64,000 bases of DNA from DASXRC01 sp036506495 (GTDB lineage: Bacteria; Actinomycetota; Actinomycetes; Mycobacteriales; Micromonosporaceae). Shown in pieces: positions 8,522 to 17,291 of this stretch. Below the pieces are notes generated by a model, which saw only the letters and a list, made by a program, of their open reading frames with translations, was not told the DNA's origin and searched no databases. The DNA lies in contig DASXRQ010000253.1 of NCBI GenBank assembly GCA_036506495.1, positions 1 through 64,000 on the forward strand, in the 5' to 3' direction. The position numbers and the translations under genes were made by a program. Within the stretch, counting starts at the first letter, position 1. Every line of letters starts with the position of its first letter.

Positions 8522-9951
8522 ATGGACGGACCACCGCTGTACCTGCCCACTGAGGAGTTCCGGGCGCTCGCCGACCGGGTCGTGGAGGCGGCGACCACGT
8601 ATCTCGCGGCGATCGACGCCCAGCCGATCCGGCCGCACACGACCGGCGAGGTGGCGACCGAACTGTTTGCTGGTCCGGCGCCGGAGGAGGGCCTCGGCGC
8701 CGCCGCATTCGACGATCTCGCGGTGCTGGCGGAGCACTCTCGCGTGGGCAACGGCCGGTTCTTCGGGTACGTGCTCGGCTCCGGCGAGCCGGTCGGCGCC
8801 CTGGCGGATCTGTACGCCTCGGTGCTGAACCAGAACATCACCGCGTGGCGGTCGGCGCCCGCCGCCACGACCGTCGAGCGGACGGTCGTGGCCTGGATCG
8901 CCGCCGCGGTGGGCTGTCCGGGCTTCGGGGGCGTGCTGACCAGCGGCGGCTCGATGGCCAACCTCATGGGCCTCGCGATGGCTCGCGAGGCGGGGGCGCC
9001 GGCCAACGTCGATGGGGCCAGCCCGTGCGTGATCTACGCCTCGACCGAGGCGCACGTGTCCATCGACCAGGCGGCGGCCGTGCTCGGGATCGGGCGGGCG
9101 AACGTTCGGGCCGTTGCCGCCGATGCGCGGTTCCGGATGCGCCCCGATGCCCTGGAGGCGGCCATCGCAGCGGACCGCGAGCGGGGACTCCGGCCGGTCG
9201 CCGTGGTCGCCACCGGCGGCACGGTCCTCACCGGCGCCGTCGACCCGCTACCGGACATCGCCGCCGTCGCCAAGGAGCACGACCTGTGGCTGCACGTCGA
9301 CGGGGCGTACGGCGTGGCGGCCGCGCTCGCCGTGCCCGAGACCTTCGCCGGACTCAACCAGGCCGACTCGTTGTCGCTCGACGCGCACAAGTGGCTCTAC
9401 CAGCCGCTGGACTGCGGGGTGCTGCTGTACCGCGATCCGTCCGCCGCCCGACGGGCGTTCTCGTTCGAGGCTGGGTACATCAAGCCACTCCGCGAGGACG
9501 GCGTCGAGGCGTACGCCTTCTTCGATGAGTCGCTGGAGACGTCGCGTCGGTTCCGGGCGCTCAAGCTCTGGCTGGCGCTGCGGTACCACGGGCTCGAGGC
9601 GTTCCGATCCGCGATCCGGCAAAACCTGCGCCAGGCTTTGCTGCTCGCGGACCTGATCGATGCCGAGCCGACGCTGGAGCGGCTCGCGCCGGTCGACCTG
9701 AGTGCCGTCTGCTTCCGCTGGACCGGCATGCATCTCACGCAAGCCGACCTCGACCGGGCTAATAACGAGATCCTGGCGGAAGTCAACCGGCGCGGCCGTG
9801 TGTCTATCTGTCCAATGCAGATATTCGCGGCGCTTTCGCGCTGCGCGCCTGCATCACGAACCATCGGACGACGGACGAGGACGTGGCGGCGGTCGTGGCG
9901 GAGGTGCTCGCCGCGGCGGCCGGGCACGCCGGATCCGGGGCCGACGGCTAG
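8522..9951 (+). pseudogene. PLP-dependent group II decarboxylase, frameshifted near the 3' end
   Basis: A homologue of aromatic-L-amino-acid/diaminobutyrate-type decarboxylases (Pyridoxal_deC). It has TSGGSMANLMGL, the HVDGAYG segment with the Asp that contacts the pyridine N, and SLDAHKW with the PLP lysine (about residue 290). The frame is good from 8522 to about 9800. There the natural C-terminus continues only after removing two bases: around GTGTGTCTATC (9798-9808) the reading becomes VYLSNADIRGAFALR and runs to TAG 9949-9951, giving about 475 residues, the normal family size. Without correction the frame runs on across the next gene. It is either a real GT-repeat slippage mutation losing the last 50 residues or a sequencing error. 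ATG 8468 is an alternative start. Confidence 0.75.
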
Positions 9952-9966
9952 CACTAGGCTCGCCCG

Positions 9967-10587
9967 GTGGCGAGGTACTTCGAGGTGCACCCCGACAACC
10001 CGCAGACGCGCGCGATCCGCCAGGTCGTCGACGTGGTACGCGAGGGCGGTCTCATCGTGTACCCCACCGATTCGTGCTTCGCCCTCGGATGCCAGATGGG
10101 CAACCGGGCCGGCCTGGAACGGATCCGGGAGATCCGGCACCTCGACGACCGGCACCACTTCACGCTGGTATGCCGCGACTTCGCCCAGCTCGGCCAGCTC
10201 GTCAAGATCAGCAACTCGGTCTTTCGGCTGGTCAAGTCGGCCACTCCGGGCCCCTACACGTTCATCCTGCCGGCGACCCGCGAGGTGCCGCGACGGCTCC
10301 TGCACCCCAGGAAACGGACGGTCGGCGTACGCATCCCCGACCACGCCGTTGCGCAGGCGCTGCTCGAACAGCTCGGCGAGCCGATGCTGTCGAGCACGCT
10401 CCTTCTCCCCGGCGAACACGAGCCCAGGACGAATGGCCGGGAGATCAAGGACAAGCTCGACCACCTCGTTGACGCGGTCGTGGACTCGGGCGACTGCGGG
10501 ACCGAGCCGACCACCGTCGTGGATCTCTCGCAGCCGGAACCCGATGTCGTACGCCGCGGCGCGGGAGACCCGTCGCGGTTCGAGTAG
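9967..10587 (+). CDS. YrdC/Sua5 domain protein, YciO-like (L-threonylcarbamoyladenylate synthase type)
   Basis: A 206-residue single-domain YrdC protein. The family core is visible as GGLIVYPTDSCFALGCQ (residues 27-43), KISNSVFRLVKSATPGPYTFIL (nucleotide-binding face, broken here for description) and RTVGVRIPDH. The C-terminal TTVVDLS closes the fold. The phrase IREIRHLDDRHHFTLVCRD is closer to the YciO subgroup than to true TsaC, whose usual KxR/SxN pattern is only partly kept. Many actinobacteria have a separate Sua5 for tRNA t6A. This short YciO-like copy may therefore be accessory. GTG start 15 bases after the preceding stop. Confidence 0.83.
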   Translation: MARYFEVHPDNPQTRAIRQVVDVVREGGLIVYPTDSCFALGCQMGNRAGLERIREIRHLDDRHHFTLVCRDFAQLGQLVKISNSVFRLVKSATPGPYTFILPATREVPRRLLHPRKRTVGVRIPDHAVAQALLEQLGEPMLSSTLLLPGEHEPRTNGREIKDKLDHLVDAVVDSGDCGTEPTTVVDLSQPEPDVVRRGAGDPSRFE

Positions 10588-10611
10588 CCGCCGCACGCGC
10601 CCGTCCCCCAT

Positions 10612-10673
10612 CCCAACTTCGTCACACTTGGCGTGTCAGCTGCGGTTAACCGCCCAACTTCGACGAAGTTGCG
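10612..10673. repeat. Palindromic repeat, family 1 (copy A)
   Basis: A 62-base element with a near-perfect palindrome CAACTTCGACGAAGTTG (10655-10671) and a second, weaker CAACTTCGTCACACTTGG arm at 10614-10631, joined by a GGTTAACC core. Its reverse complement aligns at about 23 of 30 positions with the element at 31162-31225, including the AGTTGG...AG/TTA...CCGC order, so the two are copies of one dispersed family. The copy covers the last 15 codons and the stop of the antisense amino-acid permease. Confidence 0.6.
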
Positions 10674-11889
10674 ATTCGGCGGGATCGCGGCGGCGCCGAA
10701 GTACGTGCCAGGTCAGCGCCGCGGCCGCGACCGTGACCTGGGCCCACAGCGCCACGCCGGCGAATGGGACGATCGCGGCGCAGGCGAGCGCCGAGACCGC
10801 CGCGGCGGCCCGGCTCCACCCCCGTAGGAGCCGGACCGCGGCTAGACACCCGACGACGTACACGGTCAGGCCCATCGAGCTGGGCAGCACGACGTACGCC
10901 TCGGCGCCCCACCCGCGCCAGACCGCCAGCGCCAGCGCCGCGCCGGCTATGCCGCCGACGGCCGCCACCGCGGCACCGGGAACGCCGCGCGACGAGACTC
11001 GCCCGAGCGCCGGGAACAGGGCGTACCCGAGCCGGGAGGCCGCGGCTACGAACACGTTGACCGTGCCCGCGGTGATCAGCAGCGCGGCCACGGCGCCGAT
11101 CGCGCGGGCGTTCGGGCCGCCCAGCAGCGCCACGACCGCCACCCGGTCCTGGTCGGGCGTGCCGTAGGTTCGGGTGCCGACGACCGCCACCGCGATGCCC
11201 AGGTAGACGGTCGTGACCGCCGCGACCGCCAGCAGCGTGGCGCGTACCGCGTCCCGGGCCGGATCGCGGAACTCCGCGGACAGGTGCGTGATGGCCTCCC
11301 ACCCGAAGCACGAGAAGAAGACCATGACGGCCACGGCGCCGACCGCGTCCCAGCCGTGCGGCGCAAACGGCGTGAACGCCTCCGCCGACACTCTGGGCAA
11401 CGCCAGGGCGGCGGCGGCGACCAGCACGGCGACGACCGAGGCGGACAGTCCAAGCTGGACACCCGCGCTGACCCGGATGCCGCGGAGGTTGGCCGCCACG
11501 GCGCCGGCGAGGATCGCCGCCGCGACGAGGTACGGGTCCACGCCGAACGCCGCCGCGACGTAGTGTCCGCCGGTCATCGCGATCGCCGCCTGTGCCACCG
11601 ACGCGGCGAAGAAGTAGAACCAGCCCACCACGGTCGCGGCCGCCGGTCCGAACGCCCGCTCGGTGAACGACGCGACCCCGCCGGCCGCCGGGAACCGGGC
11701 GGCGAGCGCGGCGAAGGTCAGCGCGATCGGTACGCCGAGGAGGACGACCGCCAGCCAGGCCAGCAGCGAGGCCGGGCCGGCCAGCCGGGCGGCGACGCCG
11801 GGCAACACCAGCACGCCGGCCCCGATGACGCTCCCGGCGTACAGGGCGGTGGCCTGGGGAAGGGTGATCGCGCGCCGCAGGGTTGCCAC
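10636..11889 (-). CDS. APC superfamily amino acid permease
   Basis: A 417-residue transporter with about twelve hydrophobic segments. It begins with the APC signature LPQATALYAGSVIGAGVLVL (residues 10-29, helix 1 with the GSxIGAG unwound segment) and keeps the SFTERAFG loop. The subgroup resembles YjeH-type amino-acid exporters. The C-terminal tail PAESQLRRSWAVNRS and the stop codon are encoded inside the palindromic repeat at 10612-10673, so the native end may have been replaced. It diverges from a LysR gene with only 60 bases between starts, a common regulator/exporter pairing. Start GTG 11889. Confidence 0.85.
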   Translation of the reverse strand: MATLRRAITLPQATALYAGSVIGAGVLVLPGVAARLAGPASLLAWLAVVLLGVPIALTFAALAARFPAAGGVASFTERAFGPAAATVVGWFYFFAASVAQAAIAMTGGHYVAAAFGVDPYLVAAAILAGAVAANLRGIRVSAGVQLGLSASVVAVLVAAAALALPRVSAEAFTPFAPHGWDAVGAVAVMVFFSCFGWEAITHLSAEFRDPARDAVRATLLAVAAVTTVYLGIAVAVVGTRTYGTPDQDRVAVVALLGGPNARAIGAVAALLITAGTVNVFVAAASRLGYALFPALGRVSSRGVPGAAVAAVGGIAGAALALAVWRGWGAEAYVVLPSSMGLTVYVVGCLAAVRLLRGWSRAAAAVSALACAAIVPFAGVALWAQVTVAAAALTWHVLRRRRDPAESQLRRSWAVNRS

Positions 11890-11908
11890 CGGCCCAGCGT
11901 TGCGGGAG

Positions 11909-11939
11909 GCTACTCATAAGTGCAACTGAAGCTACTTTA
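11909..11939. promoter_or_regulatory. Possible LysR binding site between divergent genes
   Basis: The 60-base divergent gap holds an interrupted inverted repeat AAGT (11918-11921) ... ACTT (11934-11937), inside ATAAGT/ACTTTA arms, plus a direct repeat GCTACT (11909, 11931). A short, AT-richer palindrome in this position is where LysR regulators usually bind. The evidence is positional only. Confidence 0.35.
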
Positions 11940-11949
11940 GGAACTCATC

Positions 11950-12858
11950 ATGGATGCTAATGGCTGGGCCGCACTCGAGGTCCGGCACCTCGCGGCGCTG
12001 AATGCCGTGGCCGACGAGGGCACGTTTGGGGCCGCCGCCGCGCGGCTCGGATACACCCAGGCCGCGGTCAGCCAGCAGATCGCGGCTCTGGAACGCATCG
12101 TCGGCGTCACCCTGCTCGAACGGGCTCCGGGACGCCGGCCGCATGGGCTGACCCCGGCCGGACAGGCGCTGCACCGGCACGCCGTCGCCGTCCTGGCCAG
12201 GGTGCGCTCCGCCCAGGCGGACCTGGCCGCGCTCCAGGGCGAGCGCGCCGGCACGCTGCGAATCGGAACGTACGCCAGCGTCGGCGCGCGGATCCTGCCC
12301 GACGTCACGCGCAGGTTTCTCGCCGCCTGGCCGGAGATCGAGGTCCACCTGACGGACGGCGCCGGCGACCAGGAACTCCTTCCGCTCGTCGAGTCCGGCG
12401 ACCTCGATATCTCCTTCGCCATGCTGCCGGTGGAAGAAGGGCCGTTCGAGGTCGTCGAGGTGCTGCGCGACCCCTACGTGCTCGTGGTGCCGCGCGATTC
12501 CCCGTTGCCGGACCGGCTGCGTCCGGAGGATCTCACCGGGCTGCCGTTGATCGGCTTCCGCACCTGCCGGCACGCGGCGCGCGTCGAGGCGCAGCTGAGC
12601 GCGCACGGCATCGAGCCCAACACCGTGTTCCGGTCCGACGACAACGGGACCGTGCAGGGCCTGGTGGCCGCCGGCATCGGCCACGGGCTGATCCCGCGCC
12701 TCGCCGCCGATCCAGCGGACCCGCGCACCAGGATCATCCCCGTCGACCGCCTCGCGCCGCGGCGGCTCGGCATCGCCCGGCATCGCGACCGGCATGTCAC
12801 ACCGGCCACGCGCGCGTACATCGAGCTGGCCCGCGACCACTGCACCACGCTGGAATGA
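11950..12858 (+). CDS. LysR family transcriptional regulator
   Basis: A 302-residue LysR regulator. The winged HTH lies at residues 10-70 (RHLAALNAVADEGTFGAAAARLG, AAVSQQIAALE, LLERAPGRRPHGLTPAG), followed by the linker helix and a two-lobed effector domain starting at LRIGTYASVGARILP. It diverges from the APC permease, so regulation of that exporter by an amino acid or similar metabolite is the simplest reading. ATG 11950 puts the HTH at the expected distance. Confidence 0.92.
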   Translation: MDANGWAALEVRHLAALNAVADEGTFGAAAARLGYTQAAVSQQIAALERIVGVTLLERAPGRRPHGLTPAGQALHRHAVAVLARVRSAQADLAALQGERAGTLRIGTYASVGARILPDVTRRFLAAWPEIEVHLTDGAGDQELLPLVESGDLDISFAMLPVEEGPFEVVEVLRDPYVLVVPRDSPLPDRLRPEDLTGLPLIGFRTCRHAARVEAQLSAHGIEPNTVFRSDDNGTVQGLVAAGIGHGLIPRLAADPADPRTRIIPVDRLAPRRLGIARHRDRHVTPATRAYIELARDHCTTLE

Positions 12859-12897
12859 CGACCGACCGCGCCTCCGCCGGCCGGCCGCCCCGGCGCC

Positions 12898-12979
12898 GTC
12901 GATCATGGACTTCCGCGTCGATCAAGGGCTTGTTGTCGTGGCCAAGCGATCGACTCACGGCAACAAGTCCATGATCGAC
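12898..12979. repeat. Palindromic repeat, family 2 (copy A)
   Basis: A 24-base left arm (12917-12940, core GGGCTTGTTGTCGTG) pairs with the right arm 12956-12979 (CACGGCAACAAGTCCATGAT...) at 21 of 24 positions around a 15-base loop. A truncated extra copy of the arm, GTCGATCATGGACTT, precedes it at 12898-12912. The same architecture (half copy, full copy, loop, inverted copy) recurs at 31323-31400. It lies in the 273-base gap before the PspC gene and could fold as a strong hairpin in RNA. Confidence 0.7.
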
Positions 12980-13131
12980 GCACAGCGGGCGGTCCCGGGG
13001 GGTTCCCCTAGGACCCGCGGGCCCGGTCAGATCCGGGGCGGACCAGGGCCGGTCCCCGATGCGGGTCGGTGGTCGGTGGCGCCAGGCTGAAAGGGTCCAA
13101 CACGACGACCGATCTGGAGGAATAGATCATC

Positions 13132-13398
13132 ATGGACACCGTTCACAACTCGATGCGCCGTCAGGGGCTTGTCCGGCCGCGTGACGGTCGCGTACTCGGC
13201 GGGGTGTGCGCCGGGCTCGGGCGGCGCTTCGGCATCGACCCGTGGCCGGCCCGCTTGCTGTTCGTCCTCATCCTGTTCGTGATTCCGGGCAGCCAGATCC
13301 TGATTTACCCGATCCTGTGGATCCTCATGCCCTCCGAAGAGGCGCCGGCGGTCGCAGGCCCGGCATCGCCGACGTCGGTCGCACCACCCGCGGCGTGA
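13132..13398 (+). CDS. PspC domain protein
   Basis: An 88-residue small membrane protein with the PspC signature at its N-terminus: LVRPRDGRVLGGVCAGLGRRFG (first half) then one hydrophobic helix (about residues 40-64, LLFVLILFVIPGSQILIY) ending in LWILMP. The Ala/Pro tail is unstructured. PspC proteins are envelope-stress components or membrane anchors; here it stands alone, without PspA. GGAGG sits upstream of ATG 13132. Confidence 0.9.
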   Translation: MDTVHNSMRRQGLVRPRDGRVLGGVCAGLGRRFGIDPWPARLLFVLILFVIPGSQILIYPILWILMPSEEAPAVAGPASPTSVAPPAA

Positions 13399-13418
13399 GC
13401 GACGCGGGCGCCACCCCG

Positions 13419-14105
13419 CTATCGGGCGAGCCCGGCGATGATGTTGACGACCCCGCCGACGATCACCACACCGAACACATAGGACAGGATGGCGTGGGCG
13501 AGAACGATCCGCCGCAGCCGCACGCCGCGGATCGCCGTGTCGGAGACCTGGTAGGTCATGCCGATGGTGAACGCCACGTAGGCGAAGTCGCGGTAGGTGG
13601 GGTGTCGCGTCGCGTCGGTGGGCTCGGGGAAATCGATGTCGCCGGCCACCGCGTCGAAGTACCGGTGGGCGTAGCGCAACGTATAGACGGTGTTGACGAC
13701 CGTCCACGAGAGTACGACGGTCAGCACGGCCACCAAGATGAGAACGCTCCGCTCCGAGCCGGCCGTGCGACCCGCCAGACCGAGCGCGAAGGCGACGCCG
13801 AGCAGGCTGGCGGCGCTGGCCGCGAGCAGCAGCACGGCGGCCGCGCCGCCGGTCACGTCCTCACGCCCGGCCAGCTGCTCGACGTGCGACGCGGTGGCGC
13901 GCGCGATGATCGGCCAGACCGTTACGAGGAACCCGAACGCAGCCGCGTCCCATCCACCGACGGTCGCGAGCTGCCAGGGGACTGACGGCATCAGCAACAG
14001 GCCGACGGCCACACCGAGCGCGCAGACCACCGCGGCCCGGCGCAGCGCGGGGGCGTGCCACCCGATCAATCGGTGGTACGCGGTGGCGGGGGGCATCTCG
14101 GTCAT
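13419..14105 (-). CDS. DUF1345 family membrane protein
   Basis: A 228-residue protein with about six hydrophobic segments. The family core is plain to see: VNTVYTLRYAHRYFD, then IDFPEP, and the highly conserved YRDFAYVAFTIGMTYQVSD (residues about 160-178), followed by RRIVLAHAILSYVFG. DUF1345 proteins are inner-membrane proteins of unknown function. ATG 14105 is preferred; a GTG at 14123 would add six residues. It runs convergently towards the PspC gene, 20 bases apart. Confidence 0.85.
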   Translation of the reverse strand: MTEMPPATAYHRLIGWHAPALRRAAVVCALGVAVGLLLMPSVPWQLATVGGWDAAAFGFLVTVWPIIARATASHVEQLAGREDVTGGAAAVLLLAASAASLLGVAFALGLAGRTAGSERSVLILVAVLTVVLSWTVVNTVYTLRYAHRYFDAVAGDIDFPEPTDATRHPTYRDFAYVAFTIGMTYQVSDTAIRGVRLRRIVLAHAILSYVFGVVIVGGVVNIIAGLAR

Positions 14106-14130
14106 CGGCCGATTGTTCCGCACAGCGACC

Positions 14131-14610
14131 CTAGCCGGCCGACGGCGCGGCGAGGGTCTGCTGGATCGCGGTCGCCAGGATCGCCCATGTCACGACGACA
14201 GCAGCCAGCACGACGAGCATCAGCAGTGCCTTGACCGCAGTCGGGACTCTGCTGCGGGCGACGGCGAAGTTCGTCGCGGCGCCGAGCCCGCCGACGAGAC
14301 CGCCCAGGAGGCCGCCGAGCAGGAGGAGGCCGATCGGGCTCAGGGCGAGGGCGCGGAGCGCCAGCGGCGTTGGGGGACCGGTGCGGTGCGTGGCCCCGTT
14401 GATCTCGAGGCTCGGGTACGCGTCGAGAAAACCGCCCCGCACTCTCGCCTCGACCATCCCGCCGTCGGCGACCGCGAGGGCGTACCGGGACCGGCCGATG
14501 CGGCTCGCCGGATGCCCGCCTACCGTGATGCGGTACCGGCCGGAGAGGCCGTTCGTGCTCACGACGCTGGGGCCGGCGAGACCCCCGATGGTCAACGGTT
14601 CGGTGCGCAT
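14131..14610 (-). CDS. Hypothetical membrane protein
   Basis: 159 residues and not recognised. The first 75 residues look soluble and beta-rich (ITVGGHPASRIGRSRYAL, VEARVRGGFLDAYPSLEI). Then two hydrophobic segments follow: ALALSPIGLLLLGGLLGG, a Gly-rich helix, and about residues 125-148 (ALLMLVVLAAVVVTWAILAT). It may be an outward-facing domain with a two-helix anchor. It is 25 bases upstream of the DUF1345 gene in the same direction, so they may be co-transcribed. Confidence 0.6.
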   Translation of the reverse strand: MRTEPLTIGGLAGPSVVSTNGLSGRYRITVGGHPASRIGRSRYALAVADGGMVEARVRGGFLDAYPSLEINGATHRTGPPTPLALRALALSPIGLLLLGGLLGGLVGGLGAATNFAVARSRVPTAVKALLMLVVLAAVVVTWAILATAIQQTLAAPSAG

Positions 14611-14707
14611 GGCGCAGGATCGTAGGCCCTGGCCGGCTCGGTCGCTGCCCCGCGGCGTGCCGCGTCCCTACGATCGGGTTGCCGCGGGCCCGGCGAAGGG
14701 AGTCCTC

Positions 14708-16222
14708 GTGAACCGCGCCGTCGCCGTATCCGACGCCGAGCCCAGTCTCGTTTATGGCAGCGCACCCGGCCGGTGGGTGCTCGCCGCGACGATCCTCGGC
14801 TCGGCGATCGCCGCCATCGACGCGACCGTTGTCGGCATCGCGCTGCCCACGATCGGACGCGAGTTCGGTGCGGATCTGGCCAGCCTGCAGTGGGTCGTCA
14901 CGGCGTACATGCTCACGCTGGCCGGCCTGCTCCTGGTCGCCGGCGCCCTCGGCGACCGGTACGGCCGGCGCCGCGTCTTCCTGATCGGTGTCGTCTGGTT
15001 CGCGCTGGCGTCTCTGCTCTGCGGGCTCGCCCCCGACGCGGCCTGGCTGATCGGCGCTCGGGCGCTGCAGGGCGTCGGCGCTGCCCTGCTGACCCCGGGC
15101 AGTCTCGCCATCCTCGAGGCGAGCTTCGTGCCCGACGACCGCGGGAAGGCTATCGGCGCCTGGTCGGGCTTCGGCGGCGTCGCCACCGCGGTCGGTCCGT
15201 TCCTCGGCGGATGGCTGATCCAATCGCTGTCCTGGCGATTCATCTTCGCAATCAACCTGCCGGTCGCGGCCGCCGTGGTGGCCGTGACCTGGCGGCACGT
15301 GCCGGAGTCGCACGATCCCCAGGCGACCGGCCGGGTCGATCTGCCGGGCGGGGCGCTGGTCACTGTCGGCCTAATCGGGCTGACGTACGGCCTGACCGAG
15401 GGCCCGGCCGCCGGCTGGGCGAGCCCGGCGGTGTTGGCCTCGCTGATCGGCGGTGTGCTCCTCCTTGCGCTGTTCGTGGGCTGGGAGCGCCGGGCGCGTA
15501 CGCCGATGCTGCCGCTCGGCCTGTTCCGATCCCGCCAGTTCACCGCGACCAACCTGGTGACCTTCATCGTGTACGCGGCTCTCGGCGGCGCGCTCTTCCT
15601 CCTGCCGATCCAGCTGCAGCAGGTGTCGGGCTACACCGCGCTCGAGACCGGCATTTCCCTGCTGCCGGTCACCGCCATCATGCTGACCCTGTCCGCCCGC
15701 TCCGGCGCGCTCGCGGCCCGCATCGGCCCTCGGCTCCAGATGACCGCCGGGCCGATGATCGTCGGTGCCGGCATGGCGCTGTTCGCCCGCATCGACAAGG
15801 GCGGCAGCTACCTGACCGAGGTCCTTCCCGCCGTGATCGTGTTCGGACTCGGTCTGGCCGCGACCGTCGCGCCGCTCACCGCGACGGTGCTCGCCGCAGT
15901 CTCGGCCCGGCGCGCCGGCATCGCTTCGGCCGTCAACAACGCCGTGGCCCGCGTGGCGTCGCTCATCGCGGTCGCCGTGCTCCCGGCCGCGGCTGGCCTC
16001 ACCGGCTCCGCTTACCTGCATCCCGCCCGGTTCTCGGCCGGGTTCCACAGCGCGGTCCTCTTGACGGCCGGGATGTGCGTACTCGGCGGCGCGGTGGCGG
16101 CCGCCGCGATCCGCAACCCGCGGCCTGCCCCGCCGACGGCCGAAGCCGGACCGGCGACCCACCCGCTGCACTGCGGTCTGGACGCCCCGGCGCCGGCCGG
16201 AGCCGTCCGCGCCGGCACGTAG
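14708..16222 (+). CDS. MFS transporter, DHA2 (EmrB/QacA) family
   Basis: A 504-residue drug/proton antiporter-type protein with 14 predicted helices. Motif C-like and family signatures are IDATVVGIALPTIGREFG (helix 1), LQWVVTAYMLTLA (helix 2), GALGDRYGRRRVF (motif A, loop 2-3) and GARALQGVGAALLTPGSLAI. The start is GTG 14708, with GAAGGGAG upstream; the open frame continues far upstream, but that part has no homology-like features. It is probably an exporter of small molecules. No regulator is adjacent. Confidence 0.92.
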   Translation: MNRAVAVSDAEPSLVYGSAPGRWVLAATILGSAIAAIDATVVGIALPTIGREFGADLASLQWVVTAYMLTLAGLLLVAGALGDRYGRRRVFLIGVVWFALASLLCGLAPDAAWLIGARALQGVGAALLTPGSLAILEASFVPDDRGKAIGAWSGFGGVATAVGPFLGGWLIQSLSWRFIFAINLPVAAAVVAVTWRHVPESHDPQATGRVDLPGGALVTVGLIGLTYGLTEGPAAGWASPAVLASLIGGVLLLALFVGWERRARTPMLPLGLFRSRQFTATNLVTFIVYAALGGALFLLPIQLQQVSGYTALETGISLLPVTAIMLTLSARSGALAARIGPRLQMTAGPMIVGAGMALFARIDKGGSYLTEVLPAVIVFGLGLAATVAPLTATVLAAVSARRAGIASAVNNAVARVASLIAVAVLPAAAGLTGSAYLHPARFSAGFHSAVLLTAGMCVLGGAVAAAAIRNPRPAPPTAEAGPATHPLHCGLDAPAPAGAVRAGT

Positions 16223-16261
16223 ATCCGAGTCCAGGTCTACTGTGGACGCTGCCGGCACACG

Positions 16262-17236
16262 TTAGCGGACGCCGGCGGTGGTCGGCGTCTCCGGCAGGAT
16301 GGGTTCGCCGCGGGCGGCGATCGGAGCACGCAGCTCATCGACGCGCACGAGCGCGACCCCGCCGACGATCAGCACGCCGCCGAGCAGCTGAACCACGGTC
16401 GGCAGTTCGCCGAGCACGAACCACGCGACGAGCACGGCGAAGAGAACCTCGGTCAGGCCGACGAACGACGCCAGCCTCGGTCCGAGCATCCGTGCCGCGC
16501 CGATGCCGGCGACGTACGCGATCGCCGCGGCCACCAGGGACAGCCCGATGACCGGAACCAGCCAGGTTGTGCGCTGCCCGGCGAGCTCAACCGAGCCGAA
16601 TCTGGCGTGCAGCGGCACCACCCCCAGGGCGCCGAGGCCGAGCAGCGCGGCGGCGCCGACGCCCATGCCCGCGCTGGCCACCATCACCGGCGGTACGCCG
16701 TCGGTGTCCCTCGACGAGAGCAGGAAGTACGTGGCGAGCCCGACCGCGGCGCCGAGACCCCACAGCACGCCGACCGGGTCGAGGCGTGTCCCGCCGATGA
16801 CGTTGAGAACGAGCACCAACCCGACGAGCGCGGTCACGGACCCGACCACGGTCAGGCGGCGCGGTGTCTGTCCACGCCGGAGCCAGAGCCAGCCGACGAC
16901 GAGCACCGTGCCGAGATACTCGATCAGCAGGGCGACCCCCACCGACAGATGCTGGACGGCGTTGAAGAAGAACACCTGCGCACCCGCCACGGCGATCAGA
17001 CCGTAGACCATGACGGAGCCGGCATTGCGTCGCAGCGCCGCCCATCGACCGCGCATCGACAGGATGGCCGGCACGGCGAGCATCAGGGCGCCCAGGCTGA
17101 TCCGGACGGCCACGGCGGCCTCCGGCGACCAGCCGGCCTCGGTCAGGGATCGGGCGAGCGAGCCGGACGTGCTGAACGTCGCGGCCGAGAGCAGAGCCAG
17201 GCCGAGCCCGACGCCGGCGGCGCGCCGCTGGGCCAT
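16262..17236 (-). CDS. EamA/DMT family transporter (RhaT-like)
   Basis: 324 residues, ten hydrophobic helices in two EamA repeats (about residues 5-135 and 145-290). Characteristic spots are FSTSGSLARSLTEAGWSPE, RISLGALML, YLGTVLVVGW and LTEVLFAVLVAWFVLGE at the end of the second repeat. I chose ATG 17236, since GGGGGA lies five bases upstream; ATG 17248 lacks a ribosome site. It diverges from a CGNR zinc-finger regulator over an inverted repeat, a frequent pairing, so substrate-dependent control by that regulator is likely. Confidence 0.88.
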   Translation of the reverse strand: MAQRRAAGVGLGLALLSAATFSTSGSLARSLTEAGWSPEAAVAVRISLGALMLAVPAILSMRGRWAALRRNAGSVMVYGLIAVAGAQVFFFNAVQHLSVGVALLIEYLGTVLVVGWLWLRRGQTPRRLTVVGSVTALVGLVLVLNVIGGTRLDPVGVLWGLGAAVGLATYFLLSSRDTDGVPPVMVASAGMGVGAAALLGLGALGVVPLHARFGSVELAGQRTTWLVPVIGLSLVAAAIAYVAGIGAARMLGPRLASFVGLTEVLFAVLVAWFVLGELPTVVQLLGGVLIVGGVALVRVDELRAPIAARGEPILPETPTTAGVR

Positions 17237-17260
17237 GATGTCCCCCATGAGGTCGGTGGT

Positions 17261-17291
17261 GTAATAAGCAAAAGTGTCGTACGCTCATTAC
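17261..17291. promoter_or_regulatory. Inverted repeat operator between EamA and CGNR genes
   Basis: GTAATAAGC (17261-17269) and GCTCATTAC (17283-17291) form 9-base arms with one mismatch and a 13-base spacer, in the only AT-richer stretch between the divergent genes. The position and symmetry suit a dimeric regulator, most likely the adjacent CGNR protein. Confidence 0.5.

Noticed and set aside
8468..11167. One 899-codon open frame from the decarboxylase through the next genes
   Set aside because: After about 9800 the frame loses decarboxylase homology, passes through YrdC and the antisense permease out of frame, and becomes Arg/Ser/Thr-rich. It is a read-through created by the 2-base shift.
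12898..12979. CRISPR repeat or tRNA gene
   Set aside because: Only one inverted pair with a half copy, no regular spacers, and no cloverleaf.
8522..16222. Secondary-metabolite gene cluster around the decarboxylase and MFS exporter
   Set aside because: No PKS, NRPS, terpene cyclase or other core enzyme; the genes are unrelated and separately oriented.
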